In this document: piece by piece, positions 1-5,470 of the stretch
Numbering within the stretch: position 1 is the stretch's first letter
Layout: every line of letters starts with the position of its first letter
Source of the DNA: Nitrospirota bacterium
GTDB taxonomy: Bacteria > Nitrospirota > Thermodesulfovibrionia > Thermodesulfovibrionales > JdFR-85
Direction: 5' to 3'
NCBI GenBank assembly: GCA_003232715.1
Contig: QIJG01000176.1
Coordinates: 1 to 5,470, forward strand
Length of the DNA: 5,470 bases
Position numbers and translations under genes: made by a program
The notes under the pieces: generated by a model
Told to the model about the DNA's origin: nothing
What the model saw: the letters and a program-made list of their open reading frames with translations, nothing else
Databases searched by the model: none

Positions 1-890
1 AGAGCTGGCAGTTAATTGAAAAGTGGTCGGGACGGGCAGGGGTTTTTGTCCTTTTCATTCTGTTGGTAGGCGCAGGTTTTGGCTATCTGTATAAAATACT
101 GGCCGCAAGACAGACAGAGATTTGCGGATGGGTCATGAATAAATACAGGGGGTTTATTTCGGACCCGAGGATCAGGGGATTTACGGAGCGTCATCCCGAG
201 CTCGTGTTATTCATCAGGGAGAGGCTCTCGCCGGAGAGTTATCTGGGTCTTCATCTTACTGTGGGGCTTGCAGTAAGTGCAGTCTTTGTATGGATATTCG
301 GAGGGATAACCGAGGATATACTCACGGGAGACCCTTTTGTGGTGGTTGACACCTGGGTCCTTACCCATGTGCTTTATTTCAGATCCCCCGGGGTAAGCCG
401 TTTCATGGTTTTATTTACGCAGCTTGGCGGAATCGCGGCAGTAATGATCGGCAGTTTTATCGTGGGAACTTATCTGTTATTAAAAAGAAGATTTGATTAT
501 CTTCTAACCTATATCACGGCAATAATTGGCGGAGGTTTCCTCGTTATTGTATTGAAAAAGGCGATTCACAGGATAAGGCCGATTTCAGAGACCTCACTTA
601 TAAGTATAGGGGGATGGAGCTTTCCGAGTGGTCATGCCATGATGTCCGTGATATTATATGGGATGATTACATATTTTATAGTCCGGGATATGAGGTCATG
701 GAAGTTGCGTGTATTCCTGGTGACGGCAGCTGGATTTGTGGTTTTTGTGATAGGTCTCAGCAGGATATATCTCCAGGTTCATTACCTCAGCGACGTCCTT
801 GCAGGTTATGCCGGAGGGATGTTCTGGCTAAGCATCTGCATAACAGGGCTTGAGTTATACAGAAAAAAGGTCTCCGTCAGGAGGGGCTAA
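1..890 (+). CDS. PAP2-family membrane phosphatase, 5'-truncated; probably the C-terminal half of a DedA-PAP2 fusion
   Basis: The frame is open from the left edge (first whole codon at 3) to TAA at 888-890, giving 295 visible residues, so the true start lies outside the window; the TTG at 63 is only an internal leucine codon. All three PAP2 motifs are present: K-x6-RP (KAIHRIRP region, nt 555-581), PSGH (nt 624-635) and SR-x5-H-x3-D (nt 759-794), which includes the catalytic and nucleophilic histidines. About six hydrophobic helices surround them, as usual for integral-membrane PAP2 enzymes that dephosphorylate lipid phosphates such as undecaprenyl diphosphate. Upstream of the PAP2 domain are a further helix (nt 39-100) and a charged linker containing RHPEL and RERLSPESYLGL, an arrangement I associate with bifunctional DedA/PAP2 proteins. 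The DedA part itself is not visible, so the fusion is inferred. Substrate is unknown. It is followed by a 121-nt gap before the response regulator, so co-transcription is possible but not shown. Confidence 0.88.
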   Translation, partial: SWQLIEKWSGRAGVFVLFILLVGAGFGYLYKILAARQTEICGWVMNKYRGFISDPRIRGFTERHPELVLFIRERLSPESYLGLHLTVGLAVSAVFVWIFGGITEDILTGDPFVVVDTWVLTHVLYFRSPGVSRFMVLFTQLGGIAAVMIGSFIVGTYLLLKRRFDYLLTYITAIIGGGFLVIVLKKAIHRIRPISETSLISIGGWSFPSGHAMMSVILYGMITYFIVRDMRSWKLRVFLVTAAGFVVFVIGLSRIYLQVHYLSDVLAGYAGGMFWLSICITGLELYRKKVSVRRG

Positions 891-1011
891 TGTTGCCTGA
901 TACCGGAACCCGGAGATAACAGGACTTAATGAGTGACATGATAAACCCGTTACTCAATATTATCAGCGGCTTTCACTTTATCAACAAACTTGAAAGAAAG
1001 GGGGCAAACCC
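891..1011 (+). promoter_or_regulatory. intergenic leader of the two-component operon, possible weak promoter
   Basis: This 121-nt gap separates the phosphatase gene from the response regulator. A loose sigma70-like pair can be drawn: GTGACA at 933-938 and TATTAT at 958-963, with a 19-nt spacer that is longer than ideal. A short inverted repeat, GATAAA (940-945) with TTTATC (977-982), flanks the putative -10. There is no hairpin followed by a T-run, so no terminator for the upstream gene is visible. The promoter call is weak, and readthrough from the upstream gene is equally compatible. Confidence 0.25.
998..1004 (+). promoter_or_regulatory. ribosome binding site that fixes the TTG start of the response regulator
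   Basis: AAGGGGG lies 7 nt upstream of TTG at 1012. The frame has a TGA stop at 991-993 and no other start codon between that stop and 1012. The family's conserved N-terminus (M-R-L-L-L-V-E-D-D) begins exactly here, so the non-ATG start is well supported. Confidence 0.75.
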
Positions 1012-1689
1012 TTGCGGCTACTGCTTGTAGAGGATGACGTAAAGATCGCATCTTTTGTTTTAAAAGGGCTCAGGGAGGCCGGGTTTGCCGTTGACCATGC
1101 CGCCAATGGTGAGGACGGACTTCATCTTGCCCTTACCCTGTCTTACGATGCAGCCATCATTGATGTTATGCTGCCGCAGCGGGACGGTCTCAGCCTTATC
1201 AAAGAACTTCGGGGCCAGGGGGGGAGTACTCCCATTATTATCCTTAGTGCCAGGGGCTCAGTGGACGATCGAGTTAAAGGGCTTCAGACAGGCAGTGACG
1301 ATTACCTGACAAAGCCTTTTTCCTTTGCAGAGCTGCTGGCGCGTGTGCAGGCACTTATCCGAAGGTCAAGCGGCGGGACCACCGACCCCTCACATCTTCA
1401 GGTTGGAGACCTGTCAATGGATCTGTTAAGGCGGGAGGTTGTTCGTGCAGGCAGGAAGATTGATTTACAGCCACGTGAGTTTGCACTGCTTGAATACATG
1501 ATGTCCAGTGCAGGCAGGGTCATTACGAGGACCATGATCATGGAGCATGTCTGGAACTATGATTTTGATCCCCAGACCAATGTGGTGGATGTACTGGTCT
1601 GCAGGGTGAGAAACAAGGTGGACAGGGGTTTTAAAGATAAGATGATTCACACCATCAGGGGAGTTGGTTATGTCCTTAAGCCCTCTTAA
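1012..1689 (+). CDS. OmpR/PhoB-family response regulator (CusR/CopR-like)
   Basis: This is a 225-residue two-domain DNA-binding regulator, a normal length for the family. The receiver domain (about residues 1-118) has the acidic pocket D8/D9, phosphoacceptor D51 in the IIDVML context, the switch residue S79 and K101 in the TKPF motif, so it should be fully competent for phosphorylation. The C-terminal winged helix (about 128-225) has the usual LQPREFALLEYM, VDVLVCRVRNKVD and TIRGVGY signatures. It is closest in style to the heavy-metal regulators CusR/CopR/CzcR, but inducer specificity cannot be read from the sequence. The start is TTG, supported by a good Shine-Dalgarno and by the family N-terminus. 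The kinase gene begins inside its last 20 nt, so the two are translationally coupled, and an efflux system follows, its likely target. The partner kinase appears to lack its phosphoacceptor histidine, so the phosphate source for D51 is an open question. Confidence 0.95.
   Translation: MRLLLVEDDVKIASFVLKGLREAGFAVDHAANGEDGLHLALTLSYDAAIIDVMLPQRDGLSLIKELRGQGGSTPIIILSARGSVDDRVKGLQTGSDDYLTKPFSFAELLARVQALIRRSSGGTTDPSHLQVGDLSMDLLRREVVRAGRKIDLQPREFALLEYMMSSAGRVITRTMIMEHVWNYDFDPQTNVVDVLVCRVRNKVDRGFKDKMIHTIRGVGYVLKPS
1657..1663 (+). promoter_or_regulatory. ribosome binding site selecting ATG 1670 for the sensor kinase
   Basis: AGGGGAG lies inside the end of the response-regulator gene, 6 nt before ATG at 1670. 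The in-frame TTG at 1664 directly abuts this site with no spacer and would be a poor start. The kinase is therefore best begun at 1670, removing two residues from the longest reading. Confidence 0.65.
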
Positions 1690-3055
1690 TCGTATACGGA
1701 AGACCATCGGATTTCGACTCACGCTCTGGTATTCAGCCCTCTTCATTGTGAGTTCTCTTATACTTTTTGTCATTGTTTATTTTCTAATCTCTTCTTCTTT
1801 CAGGCAGGAAGAGCGATATACGATTCAGTCAAAACTGAGGGAGTTTTCAGCCCAGTACCAAAGGGGAGGGATAGAGGCACTGAAAAGGGAAGTCGGTTTT
1901 GAGGAACATTCCGGAAACCTCTTTTTTGTCAGGGTGGCAGGGTCCCGGGGGCATACCCTTTTTGTAAATATCCCCGCCCTGATGGGGGAGGGGTTTGATA
2001 CAAGGCAGATTGAGAACAGGGCTGTTACAGGCAACGGACAATGGATACACCTGCCTGCAAGGGGGGATAAAGGAGGTGTGCTGGATATTGCCTCAACCAA
2101 ACTGACTGATGGACGTATCCTTCAGGTCGGCATGAGCAGGGGTGAGAAAGAAGAATTCCTGGAGAGGTTTCGTGAGACCTTTGCCGGTATCATCATTCCG
2201 GTGATACTGCTCGGTTTTACCGGGGGTGTGTTGTTTGCCTTCAGGGCACTTATGCCTATTCGTAATATAATAAAGACCGTCAGGTCCATAGACAAAGGCA
2301 GGCTGGATGCACGTGTCACCGTCCGCCATACAGGTGATGAACTGGAGGAACTGACTATCCTGTTTAACGGGATGCTTCAGCGAATTGAGATACTGATTAA
2401 CGGGATGCGGAGTTCGCTGGACAATACCCCCATGACGAGACTGCGGGGTACGGCGGAGATGGCCCTCCGCTCAGGACAGGGGATGGAGGTCTGCCGGGAG
2501 GCCCTGTCTGACTGTCTGGAGGAATCGGATCAGATACTTACGATGTTAAACACACTCATGGATATATCAGAGGCAGAGACAGGGGTGATGAGGCTAAGGC
2601 TGGAGAAAATAAATCTCTCTTTGCTGATAGAGGATGTGGTTGACCTTTACCGTTATGTTGCAGAGGACAGGGATATCAGCATTTATATAAAGAGACCGGG
2701 GGAGCTTTTTCTTACTGCCGACCATAACCGGATGCGGCAGGTTATCGCAAACCTGCTGGATAACGCCGTTAAATACACTCCTGCGGGTGGCAGGGTGGAT
2801 GTTGAGGCCTCCCGGAAGGGGGACCATGTGATTGTCAGGGTGGAGGATACCGGAATCGGAATCTCCGGGGAGGAACTTCCAAAGATCTGGGGCCGCCTCT
2901 ACCGTGGAGAACAGAGCCGTTCTGCAAGGGGGTTGGGTCTGGGCCTGAGCCTTGTGAAGGCAGTAGTCCATGCACATAAGGGATATGTTGAGGTTTACAG
3001 TGAACCTGACAGGGGTTCCGGATTTATAATATATCTACCCATAAAGCCTGCTTAG
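1670..3055 (+). CDS. CusS-like sensor histidine kinase lacking the H-box phosphoacceptor histidine
   Basis: This 461-residue membrane kinase is encoded directly after, and overlapping by 20 nt, the response regulator. Order of parts: cytoplasmic start, TM1 (about 22-42), periplasmic sensor of about 125 residues, TM2 (about 170-192), HAMP (about 192-245), DHp helices, then an HATPase domain. The ATP-binding motifs look complete: N-box LLDNAVKYTP (about 362-371), G1 DTGIGI (393-398), F-box-like IWGRLYRG and G2 GLGLGLSL (421-428). The DHp domain is abnormal. Relatives read roughly SLDNVAHDLRTPMTRLRG, whereas here it is SLDNTPMTRLRG (about 249-260, junction at nt 2425/2426), so six residues including the phosphorylated histidine are absent. 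No other histidine lies between the HAMP RHTGDEL and the HATPase domain, so no obvious substitute exists. Autophosphorylation by the normal route should be impossible. The comparison sequence is from memory of the family. The gene ends with TAG. Confidence 0.9.
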   Translation: MSLSPLNRIRKTIGFRLTLWYSALFIVSSLILFVIVYFLISSSFRQEERYTIQSKLREFSAQYQRGGIEALKREVGFEEHSGNLFFVRVAGSRGHTLFVNIPALMGEGFDTRQIENRAVTGNGQWIHLPARGDKGGVLDIASTKLTDGRILQVGMSRGEKEEFLERFRETFAGIIIPVILLGFTGGVLFAFRALMPIRNIIKTVRSIDKGRLDARVTVRHTGDELEELTILFNGMLQRIEILINGMRSSLDNTPMTRLRGTAEMALRSGQGMEVCREALSDCLEESDQILTMLNTLMDISEAETGVMRLRLEKINLSLLIEDVVDLYRYVAEDRDISIYIKRPGELFLTADHNRMRQVIANLLDNAVKYTPAGGRVDVEASRKGDHVIVRVEDTGIGISGEELPKIWGRLYRGEQSRSARGLGLGLSLVKAVVHAHKGYVEVYSEPDRGSGFIIYLPIKPA

Positions 3056-3144
3056 CATATTACCACTATCTCTTTTTTAAACCTTTCATAAGTGTAATCT
3101 TCAGGAAATCTTCCCGCAATGTCCTTGTTATATAATCAGGTGTT
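3056..3144 (+). promoter_or_regulatory. candidate OmpR-type operator and promoter of the efflux genes
   Basis: This 89-nt gap between the kinase and the outer-membrane factor is AT-rich. AATCTTC occurs at 3096-3102 and again at 3107-3113, exactly 11 nt later, and a 5-of-7 match (AATGTCC) follows at 3118-3124 in the same phase. OmpR/PhoB-family regulators typically bind tandem direct repeats with about one helical turn between them. A perfect -10 hexamer TATAAT stands at 3131-3136, and the second repeat occupies the -35 position, where no good TTGACA match exists, as in activator-dependent promoters. No hairpin plus T-run terminator was found for the kinase gene. The binding factor is inferred from proximity only. 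Confidence 0.45.
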
Positions 3145-4401
3145 ATGACAGGCAAGGCAAAAAACCTATCTCTGATCCTTGCGGTTTTTTTAACCCTGCT
3201 ATATGGTTGTGCAACCTATCATCCCGAGCCGATTGACGGGCCTGCTGTGGGAGATGCCCTTAAGCCACCGAAAATGGAAATTATAAGGATTAAGGCAGGG
3301 GCAATCAGACATCCGATATTAAGACCCGTTGATTTTGACCTTCGCAACGGTCTTTCTCCTGATGAGGCGGCCGTTATGGCCGTTATCGCCAATCCGGCCC
3401 TCCGTGCCGTTCGAGACCTGCGGGGGATTGCCGGGGCCCAGCTTATCCAGGCGGGAATCCTTCCCAACCCCCGGGTCTCTTATAATCTGGATATCCCCAC
3501 GGGCGGAGATAAAGAGGGTACGGTTAACGGGTATGGTTTCGGGGTTGGCTGGGATATCCGGTCTCTTATTACCAGGAGTGCAAGAGTGGATGCGGCCCAA
3601 GCACATGCCGCCTCGGTAGACCTTGATATAGCATGGCAGGAGTGGCAGGTGGCGGAGTCTGCAAAACTGCATCTCTTCCGTCTGTTTTATCTTGACAGAC
3701 AGAGATTACTGACAAAAAAAGCAGAGCAGCGGTTCAGGGAAGTCCTTAAGGCTATTAAAGAGTCGGTTGCCTCAGGGGAGAGGACGGATACGGACCTTGC
3801 TGTTGCAGAGGTGGCCCTGCAGCAGGCACATGCCTCTGTGTTAACCACGGAAAAGGCAAAGGAGCGGGAGAGGCTTGCCCTTAACAGAATACTTGGTATT
3901 CCTCCCGATCAGATTATTCCCGTTCAAAGAGATATCTCCCTTCCCTTATGGCGGTCACTGCCGTCTGAGGCAGAGATTATGGAAGGGTTAGAGGGCCGCC
4001 GTCTTGATCTCCTTGCTTTAAAGATGGGATATGGGAGCCGGGAGGCAAGTGTGCGGGCAGCCATCCTTTCTCAGTTTCCAGGAATAAGTATCGGTCTGAA
4101 CAATGCACGTGATACGGGACGTATCATTACCACCGGGTTTGATGTCAGTATTGACCTCCCGTTTTTCGACCGGAACCAGGGCAGGATTGCCGTTGAACGC
4201 GCAACCCGCAGACGGGTTTTTGATGAGTATATCACCCGCCTCTTTGAGGCACGCTCAGAGATTGCAGTCATCCTGTCGGATATGAAATCCCTGAAAAAGG
4301 AGTTGAGCGCCACTGCCGAGTCTCTGCCTGTGCTGAAAAACCTGACACAGACTTATAAAAGAGCCCTGGAGCAAGGCAGTACAGATCTCATGAGTTATTA
4401 G
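3145..4401 (+). CDS. TolC/NodT-family outer-membrane efflux lipoprotein, truncated by in-frame TAG
   Basis: This is the outer-membrane channel component expected of a tripartite RND efflux pump. The N-terminus has a basic start (MTGKAKN), a hydrophobic stretch and a lipobox-like LYGC with the acylated cysteine at residue 22; alanine at +2 suits outer-membrane sorting. Family signatures follow: GLSPDEAAVMAVIANPALRA (69-88), QAGILPNPRVSYNLD (102-116), and the hallmark second-repeat motif DLPFFDRNQGRIAVERA (337-353). Long helical stretches lie between them. The frame ends at TAG 4399-4401 after 418 residues, in the middle of the last coiled-coil helix, whereas family members usually run about 450-480 residues. 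The same frame continues sensibly for 49 codons to a stop overlapping the next start. The shortened protein would lack its last helix and probably not form a proper channel. The start is ATG 3145, because an in-frame TAA lies at 3133-3135; its ribosome site is weak (AGG at 3138-3140, 4 nt away). Confidence 0.85.
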   Translation: MTGKAKNLSLILAVFLTLLYGCATYHPEPIDGPAVGDALKPPKMEIIRIKAGAIRHPILRPVDFDLRNGLSPDEAAVMAVIANPALRAVRDLRGIAGAQLIQAGILPNPRVSYNLDIPTGGDKEGTVNGYGFGVGWDIRSLITRSARVDAAQAHAASVDLDIAWQEWQVAESAKLHLFRLFYLDRQRLLTKKAEQRFREVLKAIKESVASGERTDTDLAVAEVALQQAHASVLTTEKAKERERLALNRILGIPPDQIIPVQRDISLPLWRSLPSEAEIMEGLEGRRLDLLALKMGYGSREASVRAAILSQFPGISIGLNNARDTGRIITTGFDVSIDLPFFDRNQGRIAVERATRRRVFDEYITRLFEARSEIAVILSDMKSLKKELSATAESLPVLKNLTQTYKRALEQGSTDLMSY

Positions 4402-4551
4402 GCAAAGCAGATAAAAATCGTCAAATTAAGGCAGGTATTGAGTGATATGGGTATTGCCCTTGAGGTGGCGGCAGGAGAGTACCTTCCGGTTACCAAAGGC
4501 GCTTCACCTGCTTTGCCTGCAAAGATAGACAAAGGAAAGGAGCCGGAATGA
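4402..4551 (+). pseudogene. stranded C-terminal tail of the outer-membrane efflux gene after the TAG
   Basis: In the same frame as the preceding gene, 49 codons follow the TAG before TGA at 4549-4551. The encoded segment (AKQIKIVKLRQVLSDMGIAL, then EVAAGEYLP) reads as the amphipathic last helix of a TolC-family protein, where relatives have a stretch ending in A-L-x-x-A-x-G. The terminal TGA overlaps the ATG of the adaptor gene as ATGA, the usual coupling arrangement. Together these indicate that the ancestral gene spanned 3145-4551 (468 residues) and that one sense codon became TAG. No start codon with a good ribosome site suggests independent translation of this piece. Confidence 0.75.
4536..4542 (+). 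promoter_or_regulatory. ribosome binding site of the periplasmic adaptor gene
   Basis: AAAGGAG lies 5 nt before ATG 4548, within the tail of the outer-membrane gene. It is a strong site, so the adaptor can be translated even though ribosomes on the upstream gene would stop about 150 nt earlier at the TAG. Confidence 0.7.
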
Positions 4552-5470
4552 AACGACCGATATTGGGAATCACTATCATTTCAATTATTGCAATAACGCT
4601 GGTAGCTGGATATTTCCTGATAGAACGTGGTAGCAGGGAGATATTAGCCGGCAAAGGACCTCAACCGGTATTGATAGAGACCGGCAGACCGGCACTTCGG
4701 GACTTCAGACTCTCTGCAAAGTGGATCGGCCGGGTTGAAAGCCGTTATCTGGTGAAGGTCGTGGCCCTGGAGGGGGGAAGGGTCACATCTGTAGATACGG
4801 CGGATGAAACAGTTGTCAAAAAGGGGGCCCTGTTGTTTACTATGGGCGGCCCCGGAATTAATAGCCGCATAGCCTATCTGAAAGAGAAGGTTGCCTCTTT
4901 AAGACGGAGATTATCCATATCAGAGGCAAGGGTCAAACGGAAGAGACAGGCTGTAAAACAGAGGTTTTCCTCCCGGGATGAACTTGAGACGGCAGAGGAT
5001 GCCCTTGCCCGGATTCAGACAGACCTGAGTAAAACACAACTCCTTAAAGACCTGATAAGGATCAGGGCCCCTATCCACGGCGTTTTTACCCGGAGGACTG
5101 TAACCGCGGGACAGGAGGTGGCAAAGGGGATGATACTCGGCTATATCACGGACCCCTTGCACCTGCGGATTGTTGCAACGCTATTTCCCGGCTCAGCCGT
5201 CTCACTTCAGGGTAAGACGGCAATTACGCACACAGTAGAGGGAGGAAAAATCACAGGCAAGATAACCAGGGTGCTCCCGGAGCATACCCTTGCCGGTGGA
5301 ACAATTGTATGGATTGAGGGCAGCGAGGTCAATCACAGGCTCAAAACAGGGGAGACTCTCAGCGGTGAGGTCATTCTTAAGACAAAACGTGCAGCCATCG
5401 CCATCCCTCAGAGTGCCATTGTCTACGACAGAGACCAAAGGCAGTATATTTTTGTGAAACATGGTAAAGG
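4548..5470 (+). CDS. HlyD/RND-type periplasmic adaptor (membrane fusion protein), 3'-truncated
   Basis: The frame starts at ATG 4548 and is open to the right edge, giving 307 residues and an incomplete C-terminus. The N-terminus (MKRPILG, then a hydrophobic run to about residue 25) is an uncleaved anchor or signal segment. The usual adaptor order follows: first half of the lipoyl domain with GGRVTSV and VVKKGALLFTM (about 71-99), a coiled-coil hairpin (about 104-170, containing SSRDELETAEDAL), the second lipoyl half with IRIRAPIHGVF and TAGQEVAKGMILGYITDP (about 170-203), a beta-barrel (about 205-280), and the start of the membrane-proximal domain with AIAIPQSAIVYD. Adaptors of this kind bridge the inner-membrane RND pump and the TolC-type channel. 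The overall style is CusB/CzcB-like, but metal specificity is not evident: no methionine cluster is seen near the N-terminus. It overlaps the ancestral stop of the outer-membrane gene by ATGA. The pump gene is expected next, outside the window. Confidence 0.9.
   Translation, partial: MKRPILGITIISIIAITLVAGYFLIERGSREILAGKGPQPVLIETGRPALRDFRLSAKWIGRVESRYLVKVVALEGGRVTSVDTADETVVKKGALLFTMGGPGINSRIAYLKEKVASLRRRLSISEARVKRKRQAVKQRFSSRDELETAEDALARIQTDLSKTQLLKDLIRIRAPIHGVFTRRTVTAGQEVAKGMILGYITDPLHLRIVATLFPGSAVSLQGKTAITHTVEGGKITGKITRVLPEHTLAGGTIVWIEGSEVNHRLKTGETLSGEVILKTKRAAIAIPQSAIVYDRDQRQYIFVKHGK

Noticed and set aside
614..853. 79-codon plus-strand frame inside the phosphatase gene
   Set aside because: It overlaps the PSGH and C-terminal catalytic motifs of the PAP2 domain in another frame and has no recognisable features of its own.
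904..914. CCGG-AAC-CCGG inverted repeat as a terminator of the phosphatase gene
   Set aside because: The stem is only 4 bp with a 3-nt loop and no T-tract follows.
890..919. Nine-codon reading frame (ATG overlapping the TAA of the phosphatase gene as TAATG) that could be a leader peptide
   Set aside because: It has no clear ribosome site, no regulatory codon run and no attenuator hairpin behind it; a frame this short occurs easily by chance.
2594..2977. 127-codon minus-strand frame opposite the kinase ATP-binding domain
   Set aside because: It lies antisense to the conserved N- and G-boxes; its composition (many H, P and Q residues) is that of a shadow frame, with no start context.
3072..3079. 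T-run after the kinase gene as a possible terminator
   Set aside because: No GC-rich inverted repeat precedes it, so it does not form an intrinsic terminator.
4399..4401. TAG as a pyrrolysine or generally recoded sense codon
   Set aside because: TAG also ends the kinase gene at the expected family length, and translation beyond that TAG gives no plausible protein; simple nonsense mutation or base error is more economical.
4920..5162. Minus-strand frames in the right part of the window (also 5202-5462)
   Set aside because: They lie opposite a continuous, recognisable adaptor-protein frame on the plus strand and show no domain of their own.

Overview
The window holds five same-strand genes of a Gram-negative bacterium: lipoprotein-type outer-membrane factor, periplasmic adaptor, and two-component system. 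Coding is dense, GC looks close to 50%, AGG is a very common arginine codon, and TTG is used as a start. This style fits Nitrospirota or Desulfobacterota-type anaerobes, but nothing in the window fixes the taxon, so treat that as a guess.

Layout: (1) 1-890, the 3' part of a membrane protein with a complete PAP2 lipid-phosphatase domain, running off the left edge; its upstream residues resemble the end of a DedA domain, so the whole gene is probably a DedA-PAP2 fusion. (2) 1012-1689, an OmpR/PhoB response regulator of the CusR/CopR type with a TTG start. (3) 1670-3055, its partner sensor histidine kinase, overlapping the regulator by 20 nt. (4) 3145-4401, a TolC/NodT-type outer-membrane efflux lipoprotein stopped by an in-frame TAG, with 49 further codons of the same frame (4402-4551) that still look like its C-terminus. 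(5) 4548 to the right edge, an HlyD/RND periplasmic adaptor. An inner-membrane RND pump gene would be expected just beyond the window.

The ordinary reading is a sensor/regulator pair controlling an adjacent tripartite efflux pump. Two things are not ordinary. The kinase lacks the H-box segment that carries the phosphoacceptor histidine: the expected DN-VAHDLR-TPMTRLRG reads DN-TPMTRLRG, as if 18 bp were removed in frame, while the ATP-binding domain looks intact. In addition, the outer-membrane gene has a premature amber codon, although the frame after it stays open and ends in an ATGA overlap with the adaptor start. The locus therefore appears to have lost normal signalling and possibly its outer-membrane channel, or it works in a non-canonical way.

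Between the kinase and the efflux genes (3056-3144) lies a short regulatory region with an 11-bp-period direct repeat (AATCTTC at 3096 and 3107, weaker copy at 3118) followed by TATAAT at 3131. This is the geometry expected of an OmpR-family operator-promoter. No RNA genes, CRISPR arrays, insertion sequences or convincing terminators were seen.
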